Of a stretch of DNA of 64,000 nucleotides, positions 1-7,318 are shown one piece after another; within the stretch, counting starts at the first letter, position 1, and each line of letters opens with the position of its first letter. A model generated the notes under the pieces. That model was given only the letters and a program-made list of their open reading frames with translations, was not told where the DNA came from and ran no database searches. Location of the stretch: the NCBI GenBank assembly GCA_041395105.1, contig JAWLBB010000001.1, positions 1,639,501-1,703,500 of the forward strand, read 5' to 3'. Source of the stretch: Opitutaceae bacterium (GTDB lineage: Bacteria; Verrucomicrobiota; Verrucomicrobiia; Opitutales; Opitutaceae). The position numbers and the translations under genes were made by a program.

Positions 1-2448
1 TTGGTAGTCGATCGGCTGCATGCCGGACACAATCACGGAAAGGTCATAGTGCTCGCCTGCGGTGACTTGAATGTCCTTGGGTTGTCGTGTGATTGCAGGT
101 GGATCGGCATAGCGACCGGTCAGGTGAAACGGACCTGGATTGCCTCGAGCCGTGTCGATCGCGATCTTGTAGGCCGTGCCGGCGGTTGCCTGGAAGCTGA
201 CTTCGCTTGAGGTTTGGCCCGAGTCGTTGTCGTTTGCAACGATCTGGGTAAGGTTGCCCGGGTCGCTACCGGTGTAAACAGCGAGCACGGTGTCGGTTCC
301 GCTCCCGACGGTATCAAGGTAGTAGGGTCCGCTTCGGGGAGCTATCCATTCCCACCAAACCGAATGCCCGGTCCCCACACCGTGGTGGACGGGTTCTCCC
401 TTTTCATGGGTTGCGCCTTCGTTGGATCCGATCCTCCAGAATGACGCATCGGCGGCTTTGAAGGCGGCAGACAGGTCGTCATTGGCCGGGCGGCGAACAA
501 GGCGAAGCTCCACCAGAGCATCCGCGTCATCCGATCCGTAGACCGCGATGTAGGGACTCTGCCAGATCTCCATGGACCGTGTGATGCGCACGGTTTGGCC
601 GGGAAAAGCTGAATAGGCGGATTCCAGCTTCGTAAGTCTCTGCAGTTCGTCACCCTCGTATAGGGCGAGGCCAATTGTGCCCGAGGGAGAATTCGCTTCG
701 ATTGTGAGCAGGTCGTTGTCTCCACGCGGTCGCCAGAACCAGACCGAGCGCGATAGGGTAGCTCCTGGAGGATTGGGTTCGCCTGGTTCGAGGCTCGTAT
801 TGCGCAGGCTGAAAGTCCGCTTCGCGTTCTCTGGATCAATCGTGGTTGCGTATTGAAACGCGTCGTTGGGAGGCGCCTGTTCCGACCCTTCAAGGACGGT
901 GATGAGGTTGAGCGTGGCTCCCCCGCGAACCCATTTCTCCAGGTCGCTTTTCGAATCGCGTTCGGTTACCAGTCGACTGGTGAGGACTGATGCCGAGTCA
1001 TCTGGGAAGGCCGCGCGAAGCAGGGCGGCGGCTCCCGAGACCATGGGTGCGGCAAACGAAGTCCCGCTCACCACTTGGTAGTTTTCACCGGTCCTCGCGG
1101 TCGAGAGTATGTCCTTTCCAGGGGCCGCCAGGTCCACCGTGCCGATCCCGTAGTTGGAAAAGTCCGACAGTTTCCCATCCGGATCCAGAGAGGCGATCGT
1201 CAGAATGCAATCGAGGCCGTAGGCGGCCGGATATATTGGCTCCAGATCTATGTTGACGGAGTTGTTGCCCGCCGCAGCTACAAAAAGGATGTCGGCTGCC
1301 TGCACCCTTTCGAGAGCTTCCAGGACTGCCAGGCTATGTCCGGCCCCTCCATAGCTGGCATTGATGATCGAGGCACCGTTCTCAATCGCGTAGTCAATGC
1401 ACTCGATCTGGTCGGAAGAAAGGCCGCTGCCATCGCCGCCCAGAAACTTGAGCGGCATCAACTGGACCTCCCAGGCGACACCGGAGATTCCCAATCCGTT
1501 GTTACCACGCGCTCCGATCACCCCGGCCACGGCCGTGCCATGACCGGCGTCGTCTCTCAATGGATCAGGTTCATCGAGCGTTCCAATGCCGTGTTTATCG
1601 TCGATGTATCCGTTTCCGTCGTCGTCGAGACCATTGTTCTCGATTTCGTCTGCGTTTATCCAGAGATTGGCCCGCAGGTCGTTGTGTGTGCGGTCCATCC
1701 CGGAATCGATGACTGCTACGATCACGTTCGGGGCAGTCGCTCGCGTCTCCCAGGCTTCGAATGCCCGGACGCCTCCCGGTCCCGACCCGAGGGCCCATTG
1801 CTCTGCAATCCGCGGATCGTCGGGCAAGATCTCCGAGGCAAACCGCAGGTAGTCCGGCTCCGCGTACAGGACCTCGGGTTCGTCGAGGACTTTCGTGAGG
1901 TTGATCAGATTGGGTAGAGCATCGATGTCTCGCGGGTGGTTGACCCGGGCCGCGTAGAGTCCCGCTCGGATCCTCCTTTCAAGCATGGATCCCGTCAGCC
2001 GGGTAAAGAGCCCGCGTTGTTCGTTGTTGAGATCGGTGCTGAACCGTACGAGGACATGTAGAGCATCGGAGATCACCGGAACGCTGAGTCTTCTGGCACG
2101 CGGATCGTCCGGATGGTGAGACCAGGTCTCAGTTGTCCTGACCAGGTGCGGACGGGTTTGCCTTTCTACGATCAGGACACGCTCCCAGCCGACCCCTGTG
2201 TCAACGGGACGGACTTCCGATATGACGATAACCCCCACCAACTCTTCGACGTTCGCCTGGAGAGAGGGATACTCGGTACTCTCATTTTGAAAGTCCGCCT
2301 TCGATGGGATTGCCACCGAGAACTGTGGGGCGGTTGCAGTGGCTGTTTCGGATCGGTCCCTAGTCGCGAGGAAAACCTTGATAAGGAATCCCGCCAGAAC
2401 AAGAGCCACCACACCGGTGGCAGCGAACGCTCGCGACCGCGGATTCAC
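1..2448 (-). CDS. Secreted subtilisin-like serine peptidase (S8), 3' end beyond the window
   Basis: The reverse strand is open from a GTG at 2448 to base 1, giving 816 codons with the C-terminus missing. An in-frame TGA lies three codons upstream, so translation cannot start earlier than this GTG. The N-terminus has a short basic stretch and one hydrophobic segment (about residues 5-28), so the protein is exported or membrane anchored. The catalytic triad of subtilases is readable: VIDSGMD (Asp about 248), GHGTAVAG (His about 303) and SGTSFAAPM (Ser about 464), with an AAAGNN oxyanion region between them. Residues 40-235 resemble a propeptide. After the peptidase domain the chain continues into a beta-rich region ending in a pre-peptidase C-terminal-like stretch (FQATAGTAYKIAIDT), typical of extracellular proteases. 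It probably degrades external protein; the substrate is unknown. Confidence 0.9.
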   Translation of the reverse strand, partial: MNPRSRAFAATGVVALVLAGFLIKVFLATRDRSETATATAPQFSVAIPSKADFQNESTEYPSLQANVEELVGVIVISEVRPVDTGVGWERVLIVERQTRPHLVRTTETWSHHPDDPRARRLSVPVISDALHVLVRFSTDLNNEQRGLFTRLTGSMLERRIRAGLYAARVNHPRDIDALPNLINLTKVLDEPEVLYAEPDYLRFASEILPDDPRIAEQWALGSGPGGVRAFEAWETRATAPNVIVAVIDSGMDRTHNDLRANLWINADEIENNGLDDDGNGYIDDKHGIGTLDEPDPLRDDAGHGTAVAGVIGARGNNGLGISGVAWEVQLMPLKFLGGDGSGLSSDQIECIDYAIENGASIINASYGGAGHSLAVLEALERVQAADILFVAAAGNNSVNIDLEPIYPAAYGLDCILTIASLDPDGKLSDFSNYGIGTVDLAAPGKDILSTARTGENYQVVSGTSFAAPMVSGAAALLRAAFPDDSASVLTSRLVTERDSKSDLEKWVRGGATLNLITVLEGSEQAPPNDAFQYATTIDPENAKRTFSLRNTSLEPGEPNPPGATLSRSVWFWRPRGDNDLLTIEANSPSGTIGLALYEGDELQRLTKLESAYSAFPGQTVRITRSMEIWQSPYIAVYGSDDADALVELRLVRRPANDDLSAAFKAADASFWRIGSNEGATHEKGEPVHHGVGTGHSVWWEWIAPRSGPYYLDTVGSGTDTVLAVYTGSDPGNLTQIVANDNDSGQTSSEVSFQATAGTAYKIAIDTARGNPGPFHLTGRYADPPAITRQPKDIQVTAGEHYDLSVIVSGMQPIDYQ

Positions 2449-2841
2449 TAGACGTCAAGCGGCAGTCCGCTGATCGACGGGCGCCAGTTCCAAAGAAAAA
2501 AGCTCATGCATCCAGGTGGATTAGGTCAGCTGAAGAGCATCGTGACTAGGATAAGATAAACTAACCCCGTATCGCGAAGATACAACATTGAAATCCAGCG
2601 TGTTACCGATTGTACCCCAGTGCGCTTCCGGCTTGCTGATAGGAAGTCGCTTTCCGGCCCTCTGGGACTTTGGCCAGGAGTCTGAAGCTGGTAGCGGGAT
2701 TTTCCATGGTTGGAGGGTGCCAGCCGGAGGGGGCGGAAATGCAAGAGAAAGTGCGCCTTCGGCGCGCAGCTCGGCGCTGCCGGGGCTCTCAGTTCTGCGC
2801 GAACACCGGTTCGTGGTTGTGGGGGCAAATGGGGTCAGCCC

Positions 2842-2861
2842 TGAATGGCACTAAGATAAGG
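2842..2861 (+). repeat. Dispersed repeat end fragment
   Basis: These 20 bases (TGAATGGCACTAAGATAAGG) equal, on the opposite strand, bases 7171-7190, the right arm of the MITE-like element near amtB. No second arm or hairpin core is found beside it, so it looks like a solo end or remnant. Confidence 0.6.
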
Positions 2862-2904
2862 CCCTGCCAGGACGAAGGACGGTCCCGCCTTCAAGGGGGT
2901 CAAA

Positions 2905-2939
2905 GCGCAATCATCGCACGGGCGTGCAATGATTTGCGC
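2905..2939. repeat. Imperfect palindrome (hairpin)
   Basis: GCGCAATCATCGCAC is followed after GGGC by a near-complement ending in TTGCGC. The arms are about 15 bases and pair with two small interruptions. There is no T-run after it, so a REP-type hairpin is more likely than a terminator. Confidence 0.4.
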
Positions 2940-3089
2940 AATGACCCCGTGGCCGTCCGCAAACCAGAGATTCGGCGGCATTCCGCTTATCTTGGTGCGA
3001 TTCGGGGCAACAGCCCCTCAATATTTGCTGGGGGCAATCAGAAGGGCCCACAGCCGTCCCGTAGGATGGGGGAGGACCGATCGGAGAGA

Positions 3090-3112
3090 GTCAGGCTTTG
3101 TAGTTTGTAGTT
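3090..3112 (+). repeat. 23-bp RAYT-associated repeat, copy A
   Basis: A 23-base sequence beginning GTCAGGCTTTGTAG and ending TTTGTAGTT. It is identical to the copy at 5894-5916 and to the inverted copy at 6989-7011 that bracket the RAYT gene. It lies about 80-100 bases upstream of the point where RHS homology begins, so it marks the likely junction at which the RHS gene lost its 5' part. Confidence 0.75.
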
Positions 3113-3214
3113 GATTCGACATGGTTCAGCCCCGAATCAAGGGAATCGAATGGCCCCAGACCTCAGGGGGTCCCGAGAGCCTTCACCTCGAGCTACCTGC
3201 CGGGAACCGACCTG

Positions 3215-5104
3215 GTGGATTCGGTCAGCAGCGGCTACTATGAACGCTCGACATACTGGCAGTCGTTCCGCAGGCTGGAGGACGCGGTGGAAACGACCTG
3301 GAACGGCTCTCTGCGGGCAAGTTACCTCTACGGCTACGACCTGGAGGGCCGCCGCTTGGCCGAAAACGTGACCGGGCCGATCACGACCAAGTGGGATGCC
3401 GGCTGGACCCACGGCTTCCAGATGAGCTGGAGCTACACCGGCCGGGGAAATCGACCTGACCAAGACTCGGCTGCTGGACGGTTCCGGCCAGCCGACCGGA
3501 TCGTGGGTCAGCTCCTGGAACGCGACTGGAACTGGGACGATGTCTCCAACCGCACCTTCGAGGACCACGTCGATGACCAGCAGGACCGCACCTACTCGGC
3601 CAACAGTCTCAACCAGTACAACTGGTATGAGGAAGACGAGCACCAATACAATTTCAATCACGATGACGACGGCAACCTGACCGACGACGGCACCTGGAGC
3701 TACACCTACGACCTGGAGGACCGGGTCATCGGCATGTCCAAGACCGGGATCACCCTGAGCTTCACCTACGACTACCTGGGGCGCCGGGTGCGCAAGGTCG
3801 CCTCGGGCGGTGATTTCCCCGGCACCTACGAATACGTCTACGACGGCTTCAATGCGATCGCCGTCTACCGCAACGATGCCCGCATGGGCAGCTACACCTG
3901 GGGTCTGGACAAGACCGGCACCCTGCACGGCGCCGGCGGAGTCGGCGGCCTGCTCATGGTGCGCGGGACCAATCCATCCTTCCCTCTGATGGATGCCCGG
4001 GGCAACGTCACCGGCCTGCTCGACGGCAGCGGCAACATCTACCGCGCCTACCAGTTCGATGCCTTCGGCAACGCGGTGGGCTACAAGCTCAATACCGGAG
4101 TCCAGTCGATGGACTTCATCGGGTTTGCGAGCAACTTCACGGACATTGAGTCGGGTCTGGTGGATTTCGGGATGAGGCTTTACCAGCCCAAGCACGGACG
4201 CTTCATCCACCGCGATCCGATCGGGGAGTCCGGGGGTGAGAACCTCTACGCCCACACCTGGAACGACCCGGTCAACCGGTGGGATCTGCTCGGGATGATT
4301 CCGGATTTGCAACCAATTGAAGAAAATTCACTCTCGGCTGAACATGAGCGATTGTTGTGGGATACTTTCACTTTCGGCCAAGAGGACCACAGGGACAACT
4401 TCATCTGGATCGATGGGGCCAGTATATCATATTCGACGATGTCGGTGAGGGGCGCGCAGGCGTGGCAAAATGTAGATGGTTTCCGAAAGGAGGTGATGAT
4501 CGACGACAAAATAGGTAAGATCGTCAACGGGTGGGGTGAGACCGTGGGAGTCATTGTGAAGGAGGGTCCCTCTTTGGCCCAAAGTGGACAAGGGGGCGAA
4601 TATAGTCACACTCAATCTGATGGAACCGTAGTGGTGACACCATTTGTCGTTACTGCTGCGACAGGAAGTGACGATCGAGTCTATGAGGCCGGTGTCGGAG
4701 TGGGGGCAATTGGAATCTGGGTTCTACGGGATCCACGTGTTGGCGGTCCGGTACTCGTTGTAGGTTCAGCTGTTGTAGCTGGAATGGTTTCGGGAATTGC
4801 AATAAATGAAATCAACAACCGACTAACGTCTCCAAATTCAATCCGGAGCATTGCGAATGGTCCTATGGGATCTCTGAACCGCGTCGAGGCTGTAACGAGT
4901 GACGTAAATGGTGCGCTGGATCGGATCGCAAGACGCACCGGGATCCCTCGAGGAGAATTGGGAAAGAGGTTTCATAGGATAAAAGGTAACCCTGTGAATC
5001 CCACAAATGCTCCACGGGGTCAGAACAGAATCGATGACCGCAACGGAGACGTGATCAACGGAGACGGAGAAGTGATTGGCAATGTAATCACCGGCGATAT
5101 GTAA
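3215..5104 (+). CDS. 5'-truncated RHS-repeat protein with C-terminal toxin-like tip
   Basis: The protein starts inside an RHS core. YD-type repeats are seen (YGYDLEGRR, YTYDLEDRV, FTYDYLGRRVRKV) and the core closes at residues 334-361 with the canonical DPIG...NLY...NDP...DLLGM motif. Complete RHS proteins are usually far longer and begin with a signal or delivery domain; here that part is missing. The frame is open upstream of the GTG chosen at 3215, and RHS-like sequence already begins near 3182, so the start is uncertain and the gene may be silent. Residues 362-629 form a variable tip with a Gly/Val-rich hydrophobic stretch (about 490-525) and a polar, Asn/Asp/Gly-rich tail. The tip is visibly AT-richer than the core. 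The tip's family is not recognised. DUF4279 follows after 1 base, the layout of a polymorphic toxin and its immunity gene. Confidence 0.75.
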   Translation: MDSVSSGYYERSTYWQSFRRLEDAVETTWNGSLRASYLYGYDLEGRRLAENVTGPITTKWDAGWTHGFQMSWSYTGRGNRPDQDSAAGRFRPADRIVGQLLERDWNWDDVSNRTFEDHVDDQQDRTYSANSLNQYNWYEEDEHQYNFNHDDDGNLTDDGTWSYTYDLEDRVIGMSKTGITLSFTYDYLGRRVRKVASGGDFPGTYEYVYDGFNAIAVYRNDARMGSYTWGLDKTGTLHGAGGVGGLLMVRGTNPSFPLMDARGNVTGLLDGSGNIYRAYQFDAFGNAVGYKLNTGVQSMDFIGFASNFTDIESGLVDFGMRLYQPKHGRFIHRDPIGESGGENLYAHTWNDPVNRWDLLGMIPDLQPIEENSLSAEHERLLWDTFTFGQEDHRDNFIWIDGASISYSTMSVRGAQAWQNVDGFRKEVMIDDKIGKIVNGWGETVGVIVKEGPSLAQSGQGGEYSHTQSDGTVVVTPFVVTAATGSDDRVYEAGVGVGAIGIWVLRDPRVGGPVLVVGSAVVAGMVSGIAINEINNRLTSPNSIRSIANGPMGSLNRVEAVTSDVNGALDRIARRTGIPRGELGKRFHRIKGNPVNPTNAPRGQNRIDDRNGDVINGDGEVIGNVITGDM

Positions 5105-5105
5105 A

Positions 5106-5507
5106 ATGAGTTTTCCACTTCCTACAGCTACGTTACGATTGTCCGGAGACCAGTTGGATCCTGAAGAAATCTCAAGGGCGATTTCGGCTAAACCGAGTCG
5201 CAGTCACCGCATGGGCGAAACACTTCGACTGGCGTCGGGCAAGGAGCGCCGTGCAAAAAGCGGAGCGTGGATTCTATTTGCAGATGATTTCGACCGGCAT
5301 CACGAAATCGGAGATTCAGTAGCGAGTATTTTGGATAAGATTAAATACCCGAAGTCGCTCGCTGAGATTAGCGGAGTAGAGACGGGGTATATAGCGCTCG
5401 CATTGCGGATAAACGAACAAGCTGAAGCGGGGATTCTGCCACCGGAGATTGTCTCTCGGATCGCCCAGCTCGGCCTCGGACTGAGTTTTGAAGTGTATGC
5501 TGATTGA
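5106..5507 (+). CDS. DUF4279 protein, candidate immunity protein to the RHS tip
   Basis: A 133-residue protein with the DUF4279 pattern: an N-terminal strand TLRLSGDQLDPEEIS followed by KPSRSHRMGE, a central SGAWILFADD strand and a C-terminal LGLSFEVYAD strand. It has no signal peptide and should be cytoplasmic. It begins one base after the stop of the RHS gene and shares its AT-richer composition. Small DUF4279 proteins are found next to polymorphic toxins in other bacteria, so an immunity role is the best inference, but nothing in the sequence proves it. The function of DUF4279 in isolation is not established. Confidence 0.7.
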   Translation: MSFPLPTATLRLSGDQLDPEEISRAISAKPSRSHRMGETLRLASGKERRAKSGAWILFADDFDRHHEIGDSVASILDKIKYPKSLAEISGVETGYIALALRINEQAEAGILPPEIVSRIAQLGLGLSFEVYAD

Positions 5508-5893
5508 TTGTGTGCCAAAACAGTAATGGCAATATGCCGTCGAGTTGTTCGGGAGGGGGCGAGGAGTCCGGTAGGACAAAACTCGCTGCAGCCCCCTTGT
5601 GAGCAACTCGACCGGTGAAAAGGTCCCAATCAAGGCACCAGCATGGGGCGCAGGACGGAGCGGGACGCCGTGAAACGGCGGTCCGATTCGGACTGTACCC
5701 TTTAGCTTATAGTCCATATCCGGCCGCGGTTTTCCGCGCGAATACACCTAAGTCGCGGATGAACAGTGCCTTAGCGGAAAATCGGCTGATTCGGAGAAAA
5801 CCCCCGAAAATCCACCCCAAACCGAGGCTTCCGGCAGACCCCAAAAATCCGCCTCAGGAAGGGCATCGGAAGGGGTCAAGGGCATCGGAAGGG
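5508..5893. other. Intergenic region with hairpin and 19-bp tandem repeat
   Basis: No supported gene. A strong hairpin lies at 5663-5684 (GGACGCCGT, loop GAA, then ACGGCGGTCC with one bulged G), and a 19-base tandem duplication (unit AAGGGCATCGGAAGGGGTC) lies at 5859-5896. The hairpin loosely resembles those near reverse-transcriptase genes of group II introns, but no such gene is present. The region is best described as mobile-element debris. Confidence 0.4.
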
Positions 5894-5896
5894 GTC
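5859..5896 (+). repeat. 19-bp tandem repeat, two units
   Basis: Two head-to-tail copies of AAGGGCATCGGAAGGGGTC abut the left 23-bp repeat of the RAYT unit. A small slippage duplication is the simplest explanation. Confidence 0.7.
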
Positions 5897-5916
5897 AGGC
5901 TTTGTAGTTTGTAGTT
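5894..5916 (+). repeat. 23-bp repeat, left end of RAYT unit (copy B)
   Basis: Exact copy of 3090-3112 and exact inverse of 6989-7011. It lies 33 bases upstream of the RAYT start codon, so copies B and C form inverted ends around the gene. Confidence 0.8.
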
Positions 5917-5949
5917 GACCCGACTTGAGGCAGGGATGGATGGTTTGGA

Positions 5950-6909
5950 ATGCCCAGACCATTGCGGATGGAGTTCGAGGGCGGGGTTTACCACGTGATC
6001 AATCGTGGCAATTACCGACAGGACGTTTTTAAGGCGGAACGGACCAAGGCGGCGTTCCTGAAGTGCCTGAATGAAACCTGTGAGAAAACCGATTGGCGGA
6101 TACACGCTTGGTGCGTGATGTCCAACCACTTCCATCTGGCGGTCGAGACGCCGCAGGCGAATCTGGTCGACGGGATGAGTTGGCTGCAGGGGACATTTTC
6201 CACACGGTTCAACCGACTGCGGAAGGAGCAGGGACATCTCTTCCAGGGTCGCTACAGGAGCCTGATCGTCGATCCGGGCGAGAGTCTCGGTTCGCTCTGC
6301 CATTACATCCACCTGAATCCGGTTCGAGCCGGTCTCTGCGATGTTTCCAGACTGGCGAAATGGCCATGGTCAAGTGCCTGTTGGCTATTCAATCCCAGAC
6401 TTCGGGAGAAGTGGTTTGAGCCGGAGGAATTTCTCAGGTCATCGGGAAATCTGGCCGATACGACGGCGGGACGGCGGAAATACGCCGACTATCTGGAATG
6501 GTTGGCCTGTGACGAGCAGGCCAGGAAAGAACTTCGGTTTGACCAGATGTCAAAGGGCTGGGCGATCGGGACAAAAAGCTTCAAGAAGGATCTGCTGAAA
6601 GACCACCAGGCCTATGCTGCGGCCAGAAGGCTGGGTGAAGTCGATCTGGAGGATGCGCGGGAAGCGGCTCTGCAGGAGGTATTGGATGTGCTGCTCAGGA
6701 AGCTGGGTCAGTCCCGGAAGAACATTGCGTCGGATGGCAAGTTCGAGAAGTGGAAGATTGCGGTGGCCGCGGCGATGAAGTCGAGAACGACCGTATCGAA
6801 TACCTGGCTGAAGGAGAACCTGGGAATGGGTTCGATCCATGAGATCAGCCGGCAGGTCTCGGCGTGGATCCGAAATCCGGACGGGGAACTCCAAAGACGG
6901 CTGAAGTAG
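5950..6909 (+). CDS. REP-associated tyrosine transposase (RAYT, Y1/HUH family)
   Basis: 319 residues, the usual RAYT size. The N-terminus MPRPLRMEFEGGVYHVINRG is the standard opening of this branch of the IS200/IS605-like Y1 superfamily. The metal-binding HUH motif is seen as SNHFHL (His60, His62), followed by LQGTFSTRFNR and GHLFQGRYRS, where Tyr102 is a candidate nucleophile. Residues 200-319 are a charged helical extension common in RAYTs. Such proteins cut single-stranded DNA at REP hairpins and are thought to spread them; they are usually single-copy and domesticated. The gene lies between exact inverted 23-base repeats with hairpin repeats just outside, so enzyme and target repeats are present together. 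The frame is intact. Confidence 0.9.
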   Translation: MPRPLRMEFEGGVYHVINRGNYRQDVFKAERTKAAFLKCLNETCEKTDWRIHAWCVMSNHFHLAVETPQANLVDGMSWLQGTFSTRFNRLRKEQGHLFQGRYRSLIVDPGESLGSLCHYIHLNPVRAGLCDVSRLAKWPWSSACWLFNPRLREKWFEPEEFLRSSGNLADTTAGRRKYADYLEWLACDEQARKELRFDQMSKGWAIGTKSFKKDLLKDHQAYAAARRLGEVDLEDAREAALQEVLDVLLRKLGQSRKNIASDGKFEKWKIAVAAAMKSRTTVSNTWLKENLGMGSIHEISRQVSAWIRNPDGELQRRLK

Positions 6910-6988
6910 CCGACAAGCGGCGACCGAGGCGCAATCCCGGGGAAATCGCGTCAGGAAACAACGCCTGAGTCATGGGTGTTGGGCTTTG

Positions 6989-7011
6989 AACTACAAACTA
7001 CAAAGCCTGAC
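6989..7011 (-). repeat. 23-bp repeat, right end of RAYT unit (copy C, inverted)
   Basis: Reverse complement of 5894-5916 without mismatch. With the adjoining GGCTTTG at 6982-6988 it can fold into a hairpin with CAAAGCC at 7001-7007 around a 12-base loop, a structure typical of REP-type targets. The left copy lacks that second arm. Confidence 0.8.
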
Positions 7012-7012
7012 T

Positions 7013-7190
7013 CGAATGGCACTAAGTTAAGGGGGTATTCAGGAGGGATCACGAGATGTAGCCGCGGCAGTCTCTTGCCGCGTACCCATGTTGACACGCC
7101 CCAAGAGACTGGGGCGACTACACCAGACAAATACACCAACAAGAAATGCCAGTTATGAGCCAAAGTATCCCCTTATCTTAGTGCCATTCA
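7013..7190. mobile_element. 178-bp MITE/REP-like element with two hairpins
   Basis: The element is bounded by 22-base inverted arms (7013-7034 and 7169-7190, two mismatches). Inside are two perfect 7-bp stems with 6-base loops: CGCGGCA/TGCCGCG at 7063-7082 and CGCCCCA/TGGGGCG at 7097-7116. It codes for nothing recognisable. A relative with the same two hairpins lies at 12007-12122, and a solo arm at 2842-2861. The position directly after the RAYT unit suggests RAYT-dependent mobility, which is inference. Confidence 0.65.
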
Positions 7191-7228
7191 AGCCTGAACC
7201 CTTTTTTGTGAAAATCTCCCGAGGTGTC

Positions 7229-7244
7229 TGGCACGGTGTCTGCT
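7229..7244 (+). promoter_or_regulatory. Sigma-54 promoter for amtB-glnK
   Basis: TGGCACGGTGTCTGCT matches the sigma-54 consensus TGGCACGNNNNTTGCW at every specified base except one (C for the first T of TTGC). The invariant GG and GC are correctly spaced. Transcription would start near 7255, leaving a leader of about 64 bases before the amtB ATG. Sigma-54 control by NtrC is the classical mode for amtB-glnK, so context supports the call. No clear NtrC site was found upstream. Confidence 0.7.
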
Positions 7245-7318
7245 CAAGGCGAGTTGCTCCTCCGCTATTCCGAGCAACTCAACCTCGAGATATTGACCAC
7301 ACGAAAGACAAACAAGAC

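Larger units (their letters stand above)
2449..3089. other. Repeat-rich intergenic region
   Basis: I see no convincing gene in this 640-base stretch. It holds fragments of dispersed repeats that recur around the RAYT gene further right: TGAATGGCACTAAGATAAGG at 2842-2861 is identical over 20 bases to the right arm of the element at 7013-7190 read in reverse, and a palindrome lies at 2905-2939. Open frames here have no domain resemblance and are judged spurious. Confidence 0.5.

Noticed and set aside
1075..1917. A 280-codon plus-strand frame
   Set aside because: Antisense of the subtilase, whose catalytic triad is readable on the minus strand.
3137..4312. A 391-codon minus-strand frame
   Set aside because: Antisense of the RHS core; its Val-rich composition is typical of a shadow frame.
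5316..5747. A 143-codon minus-strand frame
   Set aside because: It overlaps the DUF4279 gene and repeat debris and has no ribosome site or family.
7088..7318. N-terminal extension of AmtB
   Set aside because: The extra 77 codons cross the repeat element and the sigma-54 promoter, and the natural signal peptide begins at 7319.
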